64,000 bases of DNA, taken from contig NZ_JAFHKI010000115.1 in assembly GCF_016937615.1 (NCBI RefSeq), positions 19,934 through 83,933 on the forward strand, read 5' to 3'. The notes below the pieces were generated by a model, which saw only the letters and a program-made list of their open reading frames with translations, did no database searches and was not told the DNA's origin. Shown here one piece after another: positions 36,761 through 46,190 of the stretch (the first letter of the stretch is position 1; the number at the start of each line of letters is the position of its first letter). Made by a program: the position numbers and the translations under genes. This DNA comes from Pseudomonas lactucae. GTDB lineage: Bacteria > Pseudomonadota > Gammaproteobacteria > Pseudomonadales > Pseudomonadaceae.

Positions 36761-37087
36761 CTATTGCTGCAGCTGCGGTGTTTCCTGGCCCAGGCAGCGC
36801 ACGGCCTGCTTCTTGTTGTTCACCAACACACCGCTCAGGCCTTTCTGCTCGGTATCGAACATCACCAGCACACCATCGACGCACTGCGCCACTTGAGCGG
36901 CCGGGGTCAGGGAGATTTTGTAGTCCTCACCGGGCACGGTCTTGAGCATGGTGAAGTCGCTGAGCAGCAACGCGTCCTCAGGCTTGGCGAAGTGCAAATA
37001 GCCGTAGTACCACAGGCAGCCGACGGTGCCGATGATGGTGCCGATACCGGTGAGGATCAGCGGGATCATGTTGCGTTCTTCGCTCAT
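36761..37087 (-). CDS. Conserved membrane-anchored hypothetical protein
   Basis: 108-aa protein with a single N-terminal membrane segment (MIPLILTGIGTIIGTVGCLWYYGYLHF) and a soluble C-terminal domain of about 75 residues with two Cys (VAQCVDGVLVMFDTEQKGL and AVRCLGQE). Its ATG overlaps the stop of the upstream hydrolase gene (ATGA at 37084-37087), so it is translationally coupled. Function unknown; I recognise it only as conserved in pseudomonads. Confidence 0.78.
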   Translation of the reverse strand: MSEERNMIPLILTGIGTIIGTVGCLWYYGYLHFAKPEDALLLSDFTMLKTVPGEDYKISLTPAAQVAQCVDGVLVMFDTEQKGLSGVLVNNKKQAVRCLGQETPQLQQ

Positions 37088-37989
37088 TGCGGGCTCTCTG
37101 ATGGATCAACTTTAGGAATGGGGTAGTTCGGAATCTCGCCCAGGCGGCGCAGGCCGTTGAAGTGCTGCGGGTCGTCCAGATAGCGCAGCATCACGGTTTG
37201 CCAGGTCTTGTCGGCAAAGGTCTGCACATGGCCACCCCGGGTCAGCTGCAACACTCTGGGCGGTGGCGCCGCCTGGTACAGGCGGATGCCATTGGCCAGG
37301 GGCACGATCGGGTCATCCAGGCTGTGGAACAGCAGTTTCGGCACGCCGGTCAGTTGCGGCATGGCGTTGATCGCGCTGTCGGCGTCGGGCACCAGCCAAG
37401 ACAAGGGCACCTGTAAGGGCCATGTTAACCAGGAGGTGCTCAGGGCGAATTGTCCTACGTCACGATAACTGGCGGGCACACCATCGAGCACCAGCGCTTT
37501 GAGTTGGGACTGACGCTGCGGGTGCTCCGCCAGGTAATGCACCGCCAGCGCGCCGCCCAGGCTTTGGCCAAGCACAATCAGCGGCTGACCCTGGGTTTCG
37601 GGCGCCTGGTCGAGCCAGTTGAACGCCGCATCCACGTCCTGATAAATCGCCGGCAATGAGGGCTTGCCTTCCGACAGCCCATAACCGCGATAGTCCAGCA
37701 GCAGTACCTGGTAACCCTGCTCCGGCAACCACCAGCTGCCGCCCAGGTGCCAGGCCAGGTTACCGCCGTTGCCGTGCAGGTGCAGCACCGTACCTTTGAC
37801 GGGTACTCCGGCCTTGGCCGGCAGCCACCAGGCACGCAGCTTGACGCCGTCGGCGGTGGTGAGGGTGACATCACGGTATTGCAAGTGCGCTTTTTCGGGC
37901 GTGAATGGCAGGCCGGGTTCGGGGTAGAACAGCAGGGAGCTGCAACCGTTCAATGTGAGTAGCAGGCACAGAATGCCGAGGATTCTCAT
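37084..37989 (-). CDS. Alpha/beta-hydrolase lipoprotein
   Basis: 301-aa alpha/beta-hydrolase fold protein. The signal peptide ends in LLTLNGCSS (lipobox Cys about residue 16). The oxyanion motif LHLHGNGGN is followed by LLDYRGYGLSEGKPS and the nucleophile elbow VLGQSLGGALAV; the acid is in FHSLDDPIVPLA and the His in TRGGHVQTF. This matches the YfhR/BEM46-type group, whose substrates are mostly unknown. ATG at 37989. Confidence 0.9.
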   Translation of the reverse strand: MRILGILCLLLTLNGCSSLLFYPEPGLPFTPEKAHLQYRDVTLTTADGVKLRAWWLPAKAGVPVKGTVLHLHGNGGNLAWHLGGSWWLPEQGYQVLLLDYRGYGLSEGKPSLPAIYQDVDAAFNWLDQAPETQGQPLIVLGQSLGGALAVHYLAEHPQRQSQLKALVLDGVPASYRDVGQFALSTSWLTWPLQVPLSWLVPDADSAINAMPQLTGVPKLLFHSLDDPIVPLANGIRLYQAAPPPRVLQLTRGGHVQTFADKTWQTVMLRYLDDPQHFNGLRRLGEIPNYPIPKVDPSESPQ

Positions 37990-38016
37990 CCGTTGAAGCC
38001 TCGTGAATAACAGCGT

Positions 38017-39294
38017 TTAAAGGATATTGGAGTAATCCGCCTCGATCCGATCCAGGCTCAGGTGGTTGAGGAAGTTGGAGAAACACATCCACGCCGCCAG
38101 CGCGTTCATATCGCGAAATTGCTCGGGCAGGTACTTGGGCGGCACCACCAGGCCTTCGTCGACCAGTTGGCGCAGGGTGCGCATGTCTTCCAGGGTGGTC
38201 TTGCCGCAGAACAGCAGCGGCACTTGCTCCAGCTTGCCTTTGCGCACGGCCAGCTGAATGTAGTTGTAGACCATGATAAAGCCCTTGAGGTAGGACAGAT
38301 CCTTGGTAAACGGCAGGCCATTGGGCACCGACCCACGGAACACCCGGCTGGCGTTGCCATAGCTTTCGGCCATTTCAAAACCTTGCTCGCGGAAGAACTC
38401 GAACACCTGCAGGAAGTCGGCGCCCTCTTCCACCATATGGATGGCGCGGGTGCGGTTGGTCAGTTTGCGCAGGCGACTCGGGTAGGACGCGAAGGTGATG
38501 ATTTCCATCAGGATCGCCAGGCCTTCCTGGGTCACGGTGGACGACGGCGGCCCTTTGGACAGGAACGTGCAGATCGGCTGGTTCTGGCCGTTAAGCGTGG
38601 TGCCCACATGCACCAGGCCTTCGTGCACTTCGAGGGCGCGCACGTCACGGTCGTTGAACATCGCATCGGCGCGGATCTTGATGTAGTCGGCGCCCGCCGC
38701 GGCGTCGGCGACGATACCGTCGGACTCGAATACGCGGATGGTTTCTTCAGCCTCGCCAAAGACTTTGTTCAGGCGGGTTTGCAGCAGCGCGACGGCGTCC
38801 TTGGCGGTGAGGGTCTTGGCTTCATCCTTGAGGTCGCCACGGCCGTCAATATTGTTCAGGTAGCCGGAGAGCATCAGACCGAGGTCGGCCAGGGTCGGAT
38901 CGCCGGCGTGGAACGCGTCGGAGGCGGCGCCGTACAGCTCCTGGGAAATCAGGCCGAAGTCCTCGGTGCCGCGCGCTTCGAGCATGCGCACCACCATGCG
39001 GTATTCCTTGCACATGCGGCGCATGATCTGCCCTACCGGGCTGAACTGGCCAAGGCGCCGCGTGATGTCGCGCTCGATGTTCTGAAACTCCAGCTTCACT
39101 GCGCTGGAGTCGAACGTCAGCGGCCGATTGAGGTAATAATCGCGGTCCACCGCAGGCATGGCCTTGCCCTTGGCCTTGAGGAAGCCCTGACGAATGTTGT
39201 CGTCCCACTTCACGGCGTCGAGGACGCGAATCGGTGTCTGCGCCAGCACAATGCGATCAGACAAAGTGCGTATCGTCTGCTGGTAATCGTCCAC
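38017..39294 (-). CDS. QEGLA-motif protein (TIGR02421/DUF1704), putative zinc-dependent peptidase-like
   Basis: 425-aa cytosolic protein. The signature is VTQEGLAILMEI near residue 257, preceded by ALEVHEGLVHVGTTLNG, whose HExxxH-like spacing suggests a metallopeptidase-type site (tyrosine carboxypeptidase/MATCAP fold). Family members carry the name flavohaemoglobin expression-modulating, which is weakly supported. The start is a GTG at 39294 with AAGGA 8 nt upstream; no ATG keeps the N-terminal helix. Confidence 0.87.
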   Translation of the reverse strand: MDDYQQTIRTLSDRIVLAQTPIRVLDAVKWDDNIRQGFLKAKGKAMPAVDRDYYLNRPLTFDSSAVKLEFQNIERDITRRLGQFSPVGQIMRRMCKEYRMVVRMLEARGTEDFGLISQELYGAASDAFHAGDPTLADLGLMLSGYLNNIDGRGDLKDEAKTLTAKDAVALLQTRLNKVFGEAEETIRVFESDGIVADAAAGADYIKIRADAMFNDRDVRALEVHEGLVHVGTTLNGQNQPICTFLSKGPPSSTVTQEGLAILMEIITFASYPSRLRKLTNRTRAIHMVEEGADFLQVFEFFREQGFEMAESYGNASRVFRGSVPNGLPFTKDLSYLKGFIMVYNYIQLAVRKGKLEQVPLLFCGKTTLEDMRTLRQLVDEGLVVPPKYLPEQFRDMNALAAWMCFSNFLNHLSLDRIEADYSNIL

Positions 39295-39316
39295 CTGACG
39301 CTTCCTTCTTTAAACG

Positions 39317-39865
39317 TTATTGGCCCACGCGCCGGTAGCGCACGGCTTCAACGAACACATCGGCATTGGCCGGGTTATCCAGGTAGGCAAACACCTGGTC
39401 CATGGGACTATCCACCCGCACGCCGGCGCCTTCTACCGTGTCTATGGCGCTGCCATGCAACACCTGTTGACCGATGGCCTGCTGGATCTGTTCCAGATCC
39501 AGGTTGTAGACCACCAGTTCGTGCTTTTCGTCGAGCTCGAAGCCCGCCAGGATGAAATGCCCGCCGAACCTTTCCGGTAACGGCGCCGACATGTACCAGC
39601 GATCGCCATGGCGCGACACGTTGAACAGGTACTCATCACGCTGGCCGGGCTTGGCCGTAGGGTAGCTCACGGCCTTGTAACGTCCGTCGCCCGCTCGGGA
39701 AATCTGCAGGTTGAGGGGCTCGCCCCAGGCATTCTTGCTGGCCCACTTGCCTAGTAGCTCATTTGGCGCCGCCTCGTGGGCCGGCAGCGGGTCCTTGAAC
39801 GTCACCAGGCATCCGCTGAGCAGCAGCAACGACACGACGATTGCGACGACACGCCAGGCTTTCAT
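39317..39865 (-). CDS. Hypothetical lipoprotein
   Basis: 182-aa exported protein. The signal peptide (VVAIVVSLLLLSGC) gives a lipidated Cys at about residue 19. The mature part starts LVTFKDPLPAHEAAPNELLGKWASKNAWGEP, a pattern seen in small conserved pseudomonad lipoproteins. The rest is a beta-rich, soluble domain without a recognised family. It is 22 bp upstream of the QEGLA gene and probably cotranscribed. Confidence 0.82.
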   Translation of the reverse strand: MKAWRVVAIVVSLLLLSGCLVTFKDPLPAHEAAPNELLGKWASKNAWGEPLNLQISRAGDGRYKAVSYPTAKPGQRDEYLFNVSRHGDRWYMSAPLPERFGGHFILAGFELDEKHELVVYNLDLEQIQQAIGQQVLHGSAIDTVEGAGVRVDSPMDQVFAYLDNPANADVFVEAVRYRRVGQ

Positions 39866-39900
39866 GTAATAACCCCACAGAAAGCAGATTGAGCACAGGG

Positions 39901-40617
39901 CTAGACCGAGGCCAACACCAAATGCATGTAGCGCTTGAGAATCTCAAGCATCTCTTCACCGGTCAGGGGCTCTGCGCCGCCCAGCAGGCCCTGATATTCC
40001 ATCCGACTGATAATCGCCGTCAACACTTTGGCATCCTGTTGCGGCTCGCGGGAGCCCAATACCTGGAAAAACTGCCCGGTGCCCTGCAACAGGATCTGCT
40101 GGTGGGAACGCACCAGCTCGGCCAGGCGCGGGTTCAGCAGCGCTTCCTGGCGGAAGGCCAGTTCGGCCATCAGGTAGTCGCGACGGTTGGTCAGTTGGCG
40201 CAGCACGTAGTCAGCGGTCAGCCGTGCGATGTCATCGGCCAGTTGCGAGCGCGACGCTGCGCTGCCATCGCCATAGGCGACCATCTCGCGCAACAAGCCT
40301 TCGTTGCGTACCCACAGCTTGCCCATGAAGGCAGCGCTGCGCTCCACGTACTGGGCAAAGGTGTCGGTGAGCAGGTCGTCGATATCCTTGAAGTAATAGG
40401 TAGTGGCCGACAACGGCACCCCCGCCTCCGCCGCCACCGCCCGATGGCGCACGGCACGCACGCCATCGCGCACCACGATGCGCATGGCCGCATCGAGAAT
40501 ATCCTGTCGGCGTTGTTCGCTGCCCCTGCGGCTGGCCTTGCGGCCTTGATACTGGACGCTTTCAGCCACGGCAGCAGCGATGCCGGCGGCGCCTTCTTGT
40601 GCGGTTACGCGGTTCAC
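39901..40617 (-). CDS. TetR-family transcriptional regulator
   Basis: About 238 aa. A basic N-terminal extension (QGRKASRRGSEQRRQDI) precedes the helix-turn-helix AMRIVVRDGVRAVRHRAVAAEAGVPLSATTYYFKDIDDLL. The ligand domain is helical. GTG 40617 is favoured because AAGG lies 9 nt upstream; the ATG three codons earlier has the site directly abutting it. Target genes are unknown: neighbours are the lipoprotein gene (same strand, downstream) and lysS. Confidence 0.87.
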   Translation of the reverse strand: MNRVTAQEGAAGIAAAVAESVQYQGRKASRRGSEQRRQDILDAAMRIVVRDGVRAVRHRAVAAEAGVPLSATTYYFKDIDDLLTDTFAQYVERSAAFMGKLWVRNEGLLREMVAYGDGSAASRSQLADDIARLTADYVLRQLTNRRDYLMAELAFRQEALLNPRLAELVRSHQQILLQGTGQFFQVLGSREPQQDAKVLTAIISRMEYQGLLGGAEPLTGEEMLEILKRYMHLVLASV

Positions 40618-40680
40618 CAAACACATCCTTGAAGAGTAAAAAACCTGGCGTCGTTTGCTTGACGCTTATAAACGCCACAT

Positions 40681-40708
40681 AAAAAAGCCGCCTTATAAAA
40701 GGCGGCTT
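40681..40708 (-). terminator. Intrinsic terminator after lysS
   Basis: Perfect 10-bp stem AAGCCGCCTT (40685-40694) and AAGGCGGCTT (40699-40708) with a 4-nt loop; on the minus strand it ends in TTTTTT. It lies 15 bp past the lysS stop. Confidence 0.9.
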
Positions 40709-40723
40709 CGGAGTTCGCTACGG

Positions 40724-42226
40724 TTACGCTTGTGGCCGCATGTGCGGGAACAAGATCACATCGCGGATCGACGGCGAGTTGGTCAACAGCATCACCAGGC
40801 GGTCGATGCCGATACCTTCACCGGCGGTTGGCGGCATGCCGTATTCCAGGGCCCGAACGAAGTCGGCGTCGTAGTGCATGGCTTCGTCGTCGCCAGCGTC
40901 CTTGTCGGCCACCTGGGCCATGAAGCGCTCGGCCTGATCTTCGGCGTCGTTAAGCTCGGAATACGCGTTGGCGATTTCACGGCCGCCGATGAACAGCTCG
41001 AAACGGTCGGTGACGTTTGGATTCTCGTCGTTACGACGGGCCAGCGGCGACACTTCGAACGGGTACTGGGTAATGAAGTGCGGCTGTTCCAGCTTATGCT
41101 CCACCAGCTCTTCGAAAATCATCACCTGCAGCTTGCCCAGGCCTTCGAAGCCCAGCACCTTGGCGCCGGCTTTCTTGGCGATGGTGCGGGCCTTGTCGAT
41201 GTCGTTCAGGTCATCGGCCGTCAGCTCAGGGTTGTACTTGAGGATCGAGTCGAACACCGACAGGCGCACGAACGGCTCGCCGAAGTGGAACACCTTGTCG
41301 CCGTACGGCACATCGGTGCTGCCCAGGATCAGCTGCGCCAGTTCGCGGAACAGTTCCTCGGTGAGGTCCATGTTGTCTTCATAGTCGGCGTAGGCCTGGT
41401 AGAACTCCAACATGGTGAATTCAGGGTTGTGACGGGTCGAGACGCCTTCGTTGCGGAAGTTGCGGTTGATCTCGAACACTTTCTCGAAACCGCCAACCAC
41501 CAGGCGCTTGAGGTAGAGCTCCGGCGCGATACGCAGGAACATTTCCATGTCCAGCGCGTTGTGGTGGGTTTCGAACGGCTTGGCTGCGGCACCCCCGGGG
41601 ATGGTCTGCAGCATCGGGGTTTCCACTTCCAGGAAGTCGCGCTGCATCAGGAAGCTGCGGATATGGGCGATGACTTGCGAACGCACGCGGAAGGTCTGGC
41701 GCACGTCTTCGTTGACGATCAGGTCAACATAGCGCTGGCGGTAGCGCTGCTCGGTGTCGGTCAGGCCGTGGTGCTTGTCCGGCAGCGGGCGCAGCGACTT
41801 GGTCAGCAGGCGCACGCTGGTCATCTCGACATACAGGTCGCCCTTGCCCGAACGGGCCAGGGTGCCTTCAGCTGCGATGATGTCGCCCATGTCCCAGGTT
41901 TTCACCGAGGCCAGGGTTTCTTCGGACAGGGTTTTACGGTTGACGTAGACCTGGATACGCCCGGTCATGTCCTGGATCACCATGAACGAGCCACGGTTGA
42001 GCATGATGCGACCTGCCACCTTGACCGGGATCGCAGCCTCTGCCAGCTCTTCCTTGGTCTTGTCCGCATATTGCTTCTGCAGGGCATCGCAGTAGTTGTC
42101 GCGGCGGAAGTCGTTGGGGAAGGCGTTACCCTTGGCGCGCTCGGCAGCAAGCTTTTCCTTGCGCAGGGCGATCAGGGAGTTTTCTTCCTGTTGCAGGGCT
42201 TGCGTATCGAGTTGTTGGTCGCTCAT
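40724..42226 (-). CDS. lysS: Lysyl-tRNA synthetase, class II
   Basis: 500-aa enzyme that charges tRNA-Lys. The N-terminal OB-fold anticodon-binding domain (VKVAGRIMLNRGSFMVIQDMTG) is followed by the class II catalytic core: motif 2 region FEINRNFRNEGVSTRHNPEFTMLEFYQAY and motif 3 GEGIGIDRLVMLLTNSPSIRDVILFP. ATG at 42226 (MSDQQLDTQ). It lies downstream of prfB on the same strand with a 70-bp gap, the classic prfB-lysS order. Confidence 0.97.
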   Translation of the reverse strand: MSDQQLDTQALQQEENSLIALRKEKLAAERAKGNAFPNDFRRDNYCDALQKQYADKTKEELAEAAIPVKVAGRIMLNRGSFMVIQDMTGRIQVYVNRKTLSEETLASVKTWDMGDIIAAEGTLARSGKGDLYVEMTSVRLLTKSLRPLPDKHHGLTDTEQRYRQRYVDLIVNEDVRQTFRVRSQVIAHIRSFLMQRDFLEVETPMLQTIPGGAAAKPFETHHNALDMEMFLRIAPELYLKRLVVGGFEKVFEINRNFRNEGVSTRHNPEFTMLEFYQAYADYEDNMDLTEELFRELAQLILGSTDVPYGDKVFHFGEPFVRLSVFDSILKYNPELTADDLNDIDKARTIAKKAGAKVLGFEGLGKLQVMIFEELVEHKLEQPHFITQYPFEVSPLARRNDENPNVTDRFELFIGGREIANAYSELNDAEDQAERFMAQVADKDAGDDEAMHYDADFVRALEYGMPPTAGEGIGIDRLVMLLTNSPSIRDVILFPHMRPQA

Positions 42227-42296
42227 GTCTTTTGAAATTCCATCACAGGTTCGTTGCCCCCACCGGTGCGGGGGACTTGGGGTCTTGGCTGACGGT

Positions 42297-43392
42297 TTAC
42301 AGCCCTGATTTCAAGCTGGCTTCCAGGTATTCGTCGATATCGCCGTCGAGCACCTTGTCGCAGTCGCTGCGTTCGATGTTAGTGCGCAGATCCTTGATCC
42401 GCGACGCGTCGAGCACATAAGAACGGATCTGGTGACCCCAGCCGATATCCGACTTGGTGTCTTCCAGTGCCTGGGAAGCCGCATTGCGCTTCTGCATTTC
42501 CTGCTCGTACAACTTGGCCCGCAGCATTTTCATGGCGGTGTCCTTGTTCGCATGCTGGGAACGTTCGTTCTGGCAGCTGACCACGGTGTTGGTCGGTACG
42601 TGGGTGATACGTACGGCCGAGTCGGTGGTGTTAACGTGCTGACCACCGGCACCGGAAGAACGGTAGGTATCGATGCGCAGGTCGGCGGGGTTGATCTCGA
42701 TTTCGACTTTGTCGTCGATCTCTGGCGAAACGAACACGGCCGAGAACGAGGTGTGGCGACGGTTGCCGGAGTCGAACGGGCTCTTGCGCACCAGGCGGTG
42801 CACGCCAATCTCGGTACGCAGCCAGCCAAAGGCGTATTCACCCTTGATGTGCACGGTCGCGCCCTTGATGCCGGCGACTTCACCGGCCGACAGTTCCATG
42901 ATGGTCGCGTCGAAACCGCGTTTGTCGGCCCAGCGCAGGTACATGCGCAGCAGGATGTTGGCCCAGTCCTGGGCTTCGGTGCCGCCGGAACCGGCCTGGA
43001 TGTCCAGGTAGGCGTTGTTCGGGTCCATCTCGTGGCTGAACATGCGGCGGAATTCGAGCTTGGCGAGGTTCTCTTCGAGACGGGCCAGCTCGGCGACGAC
43101 ATCGCCCACTGCGCCTTCGTCGTCTTCTTCGACGGCCATGTCCAGCAGGTCACGGCAATCGGCCAGACCGGTGTTCAGTTCGTCGAGGGTGTCGACGATC
43201 TGCGCCAGCGCAGCGCGTTCGCGGCCCAGTTCCTGGGCGTATTCAGGTTTGTTCCAGACACTCGGATCTTCAAGCTCGCGATTGACTTCGGTCAGACGCT
43301 CATGCTTTTGATCGTAGTCAAAGATACCCCCGAATAGTTTCGGAGCGCTCGGACAGGTCCTTGATGGTGTTAAGGATCGGGTTGATTTCCAT
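42297..43392 (-). CDS. prfB: Peptide chain release factor 2, with programmed +1 frameshift
   Basis: Release factor (364 aa after frameshift) that ends translation at UGA and UAA. The first 24 codons start at ATG 43392 (MEINPILNTIKDLSER...) and end in CTT-TGA; the remaining frame (DYDQKHERLTEVNREL onward) ends at 42297. The stop-codon-recognising tripeptide SPF is in VRKSPFDSGNRRHTSF and the GGQ hydrolysis loop in YRSSGAGGQHVNTTDSAVRI. The correct product requires ribosomes to slip at the UGA (43318-43320), a natural autoregulation and not a sequencing error. Confidence 0.97.
43315..43331 (-). promoter_or_regulatory. prfB programmed +1 ribosomal frameshift site
   Basis: On the coding (minus) strand: CGGGGGTATCTTTGAC. 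It has a Shine-Dalgarno-like GGGGG, the CTT slip codon, the in-frame UGA at 43318-43320 and a following C. This is the canonical RF2 autoregulation signal: when RF2 is scarce, ribosomes skip the U and continue as GAC. Confidence 0.95.
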
Positions 43393-43923
43393 GGCGGGCA
43401 GCACTCGTTGGCGAACTTTTGAAAGCCGGCGAGTATAACGGCAAACGGCTGGAAACGGCAGCCCGCTTGGTCGATTCTGCCAAGACAGCGCTTCCCTCTC
43501 GTCACGCTTGCTTCGGTGACAGATACGCGACCATCACAGCATTTCCTATAAGTTGACGATGCCGCGCGTTAGAAAACCCGACCTACTACTCGCTAAAACC
43601 AGACCGTTCATCTGTTTATACAGATAATTTGAAAATCTAGGTCAGAGCCTGCCTAAAAGACCACAAACCAACCCACTCCAATAAAAACAAACAATTAGGT
43701 TTCTAGCCAAATCGGCTTAAGACTCAAGTCACAAACATACAAGAATATAAATACATCAGCTTCAGAACCATCTTACAAAGCCTCCTACACGCATAAAATC
43801 AAATCAAAACGCCATCAGTTTTTTATTTCTTCCCTCTCAAATAAGTTCGATCAAAGCGCCTGAGCTTTTTCTTCAGGACGCACAAACTTCTAACGATCAC
43901 TCTCACAAAAATGGAGAGGCCCT
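43393..43923. other. AT-rich intergenic region before the bacteriocin gene
   Basis: 531 bp without a convincing gene. From about 43560 the base composition is much more AT-rich than the surrounding chromosome, marking the edge of imported DNA. It holds a 16-bp palindrome ATCTGTTTATACAGAT (43610-43625) and a short inverted repeat CCTGA...TCAGG about 60 bp before the bacteriocin start, either of which could be regulatory. The bacteriocin ATG has a GGAGAGG ribosome site. Confidence 0.6.
43610..43625. promoter_or_regulatory. 16-bp palindrome upstream of the bacteriocin, possible operator
   Basis: ATCTGT-TTAT-ACAGAT, 299 bp before the bacteriocin start codon. It contains CTG and CAG like a LexA site, but they are 6 bp apart instead of 10, so a standard SOS box is not supported. 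Function unknown. Confidence 0.4.
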
Positions 43924-46188
43924 ATGGCACAACAAGGATGGCAGCCTGGACAACCTTTAGAACTCAAGCCGACGAAAATTACCGCCGGGAGACGAAACAC
44001 TTATTGGGATGGTGAAGGCGGAGGCTACGTAGGAAGTGGAGATGGCTGGGGCCTTCAAGAAGGGCCACGTCGAGGTGAAGGAGACCGTAGCCGCTTCAAG
44101 CAGTTTGACTTCCCTAGCACCACCGCCGATTTCATTGGAGAGCAAAAGTACAATCAATCCTTGATTGACGCAAAGTACAGCGCACGCTTCGCAACGCTCA
44201 CCACTGAAACTGAACGCGAACTCGCAGAGAAACAGCAAGCCGCGAAAGCTTCACAGTCACTCACAGAGACAGCCTCAGCCGTTCTCGATCAAAAAATCAC
44301 ACTTGAAATCATCGGCGCGAAAAAAACCAACTACGTCAGTACTGCGCCGCTCATCTATGGGCTCTATGATCAAAGCCCTTTTTACCTCATGGAAAACTTA
44401 ACTTATACGAAGCTACGTGAAACGCTCGCATCATCCGACCCGATAAAAAATCTGGGCGATGCCTACACACTTTACGACAACGTCTGGAGGGCTGCACAAG
44501 AACTCAAGGCTCTCTCGCTCTCTATAGATATTCTGACTAAAAAACTTTCAGGGTTGGCAAAGGCCAGGCAAACGCTGGAGGCCAATTTAGCCGAACATGA
44601 TCCTGGCTGGGCAAATTTACACAATGAGTATCTGAAGACCATTGCCGATGAGTTGGAAATTCAGGTGCATTTGCTGCCGGAATATTTGCAGGTGGAACTC
44701 GCCTCTCTTGCCGGCTCGGTCGTTGGATTGACACCCGACCAGATCCTCATGCTTTACAAAAACACGCTGGACAAAATGATCGAAGAAACGATGGCTGCGA
44801 TCAAACCTATTGACCCACCGTTAGCCATAAACCGGAACGGGTTGATGATTTACTATCCCGCAGCCAACCCACGGGTTACACCGCCACTCAGCAAACCTGA
44901 GCTTGAGGGACTCAAACAGCTTATTTATCTGCAGCAGAATACCGCTCTTGGGGTGAGATGGCTCAGCCATCATGACTTTGTGCTGAAGTCAGAGTCCGCG
45001 CGGTTTCTTGCCAACGCCTCCAATGCAATCAGCGACCTCGCGGAACGTGCGCAGCAGGTAGCAACGGCCCAGGCGCGTATTGAAGCGGTACGAGTAGCCA
45101 ATACCTATCGACTGTCGGGCACTGCTGCTGCGACTCAAGCGATGGTCATGACCTCAGTCGGGACTATCGCTACAGCAGAGGGGGTTACCGTCACGCTGCG
45201 AGCCGCTATTGGGTCAGCAGTGGCCGCATTGACGGAGTTGGCCGCAAGCACGGCAGGCGGCTTACTTGTCGGTGTTTCAGCTCTGGTCTATTCACCCAAG
45301 CTTGCAAACGGAGAACTGGCGGAGCGTTACGCACTCGGTACCCCGGTTTCAACGTTTTTGCCAGACGTCAACGAGTCAACGCTCACCACCGCACTCAATG
45401 GCACAATAGACCTGCCAGTGCGAATGAGTTCAAAGACGGCGGAGGATGGACGCTCCGAAGTGTTTGTGGTCATTGCCGACGGTACAAGCGTGCCTTCCAA
45501 GGTCAAGGTGGTTGCCGCGACCTACGATCCAGCGCGGAAGGTGTACACCGTCACGACAAGTGACGTCCCACCCAGGACGTTGGTCTGGACACCTATCGTT
45601 GCCCCCGGGGATAGCTCAACAACTCTGCCCGTTGACCAGCCTGAACCGCCTGTTTACGTTGGAGCTACGGTGACGCCGGTTGCTGGCAGAGTTGATTCGT
45701 TTCCAGAAGTCCGTGAGTCACGTTTTGATGACTTTATAACCGTATTCCCTATAGATTCCGGGTTGCCTCCTATCTATGTGATGTTCAGGGATAGACGGGA
45801 GGATCCGGGAGTTGCTACCGGGATGGGCCAACCTGTGTTTGGCAACTGGCTTGGAGCAGCGACCACAGACGACGGCGCACCCATTCCATCGCAAATCGCT
45901 GATCAGTTGAGAGGCCAGCAGTTTAAAAATTTCAAGGCATTTCGTGAGGCTTTCTGGAAAGCAGTGTCTACAGATTCAGAGTTGGCTCAGCATTTTGCAC
46001 CTAGTGAGTTAGCCACCATGAAAAATGGACGTTCGCCGATTGTTAAAAAAAGTGAAGCAGTGGGTAAACGGATACGGTTTGAGCTTCATCATAAAAAATA
46101 TGTGTCTACTGACGGTGAAGTATACGGCATCGACAATATCGTGATTCTAACGCCAAAAAAGCATATCGACATTCACAGAGGTTCCTAA
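43924..46188 (+). CDS. S-type pyocin-like bacteriocin with C-terminal HNH DNase domain
   Basis: Protein antibiotic of 754 aa aimed at related bacteria. The Gly-rich N-terminus (about 1-50) and a long helical region (100-290, 350-420) form receptor/translocation parts. A hydrophobic Ala/Gly/Thr segment follows, then a Pyocin_S-type domain at about 470-610 (NGTIDLPVRMSSKTAEDGRSE and TVTTSDVPPRTLVWTP). From about 633 it is a colicin E2/E9-type DNase: WLGAATTDDGAPIPSQIADQLRG, FKAFREAFWKAVSTDSEL, and the HNH core FELHHKKY (H722/H723) to TPKKHIDIH (H747, H751). The immunity gene begins 2 bp after the stop. Codon usage is AT-richer than the neighbours, indicating transfer. Confidence 0.92.
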   Translation: MAQQGWQPGQPLELKPTKITAGRRNTYWDGEGGGYVGSGDGWGLQEGPRRGEGDRSRFKQFDFPSTTADFIGEQKYNQSLIDAKYSARFATLTTETERELAEKQQAAKASQSLTETASAVLDQKITLEIIGAKKTNYVSTAPLIYGLYDQSPFYLMENLTYTKLRETLASSDPIKNLGDAYTLYDNVWRAAQELKALSLSIDILTKKLSGLAKARQTLEANLAEHDPGWANLHNEYLKTIADELEIQVHLLPEYLQVELASLAGSVVGLTPDQILMLYKNTLDKMIEETMAAIKPIDPPLAINRNGLMIYYPAANPRVTPPLSKPELEGLKQLIYLQQNTALGVRWLSHHDFVLKSESARFLANASNAISDLAERAQQVATAQARIEAVRVANTYRLSGTAAATQAMVMTSVGTIATAEGVTVTLRAAIGSAVAALTELAASTAGGLLVGVSALVYSPKLANGELAERYALGTPVSTFLPDVNESTLTTALNGTIDLPVRMSSKTAEDGRSEVFVVIADGTSVPSKVKVVAATYDPARKVYTVTTSDVPPRTLVWTPIVAPGDSSTTLPVDQPEPPVYVGATVTPVAGRVDSFPEVRESRFDDFITVFPIDSGLPPIYVMFRDRREDPGVATGMGQPVFGNWLGAATTDDGAPIPSQIADQLRGQQFKNFKAFREAFWKAVSTDSELAQHFAPSELATMKNGRSPIVKKSEAVGKRIRFELHHKKYVSTDGEVYGIDNIVILTPKKHIDIHRGS

Positions 46189-46190
46189 AA

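Noticed and set aside
43610..43625. LexA/SOS box upstream of the bacteriocin
   Set aside because: CTG and CAG are separated by 6 bp instead of 10, so it does not match the LexA consensus.
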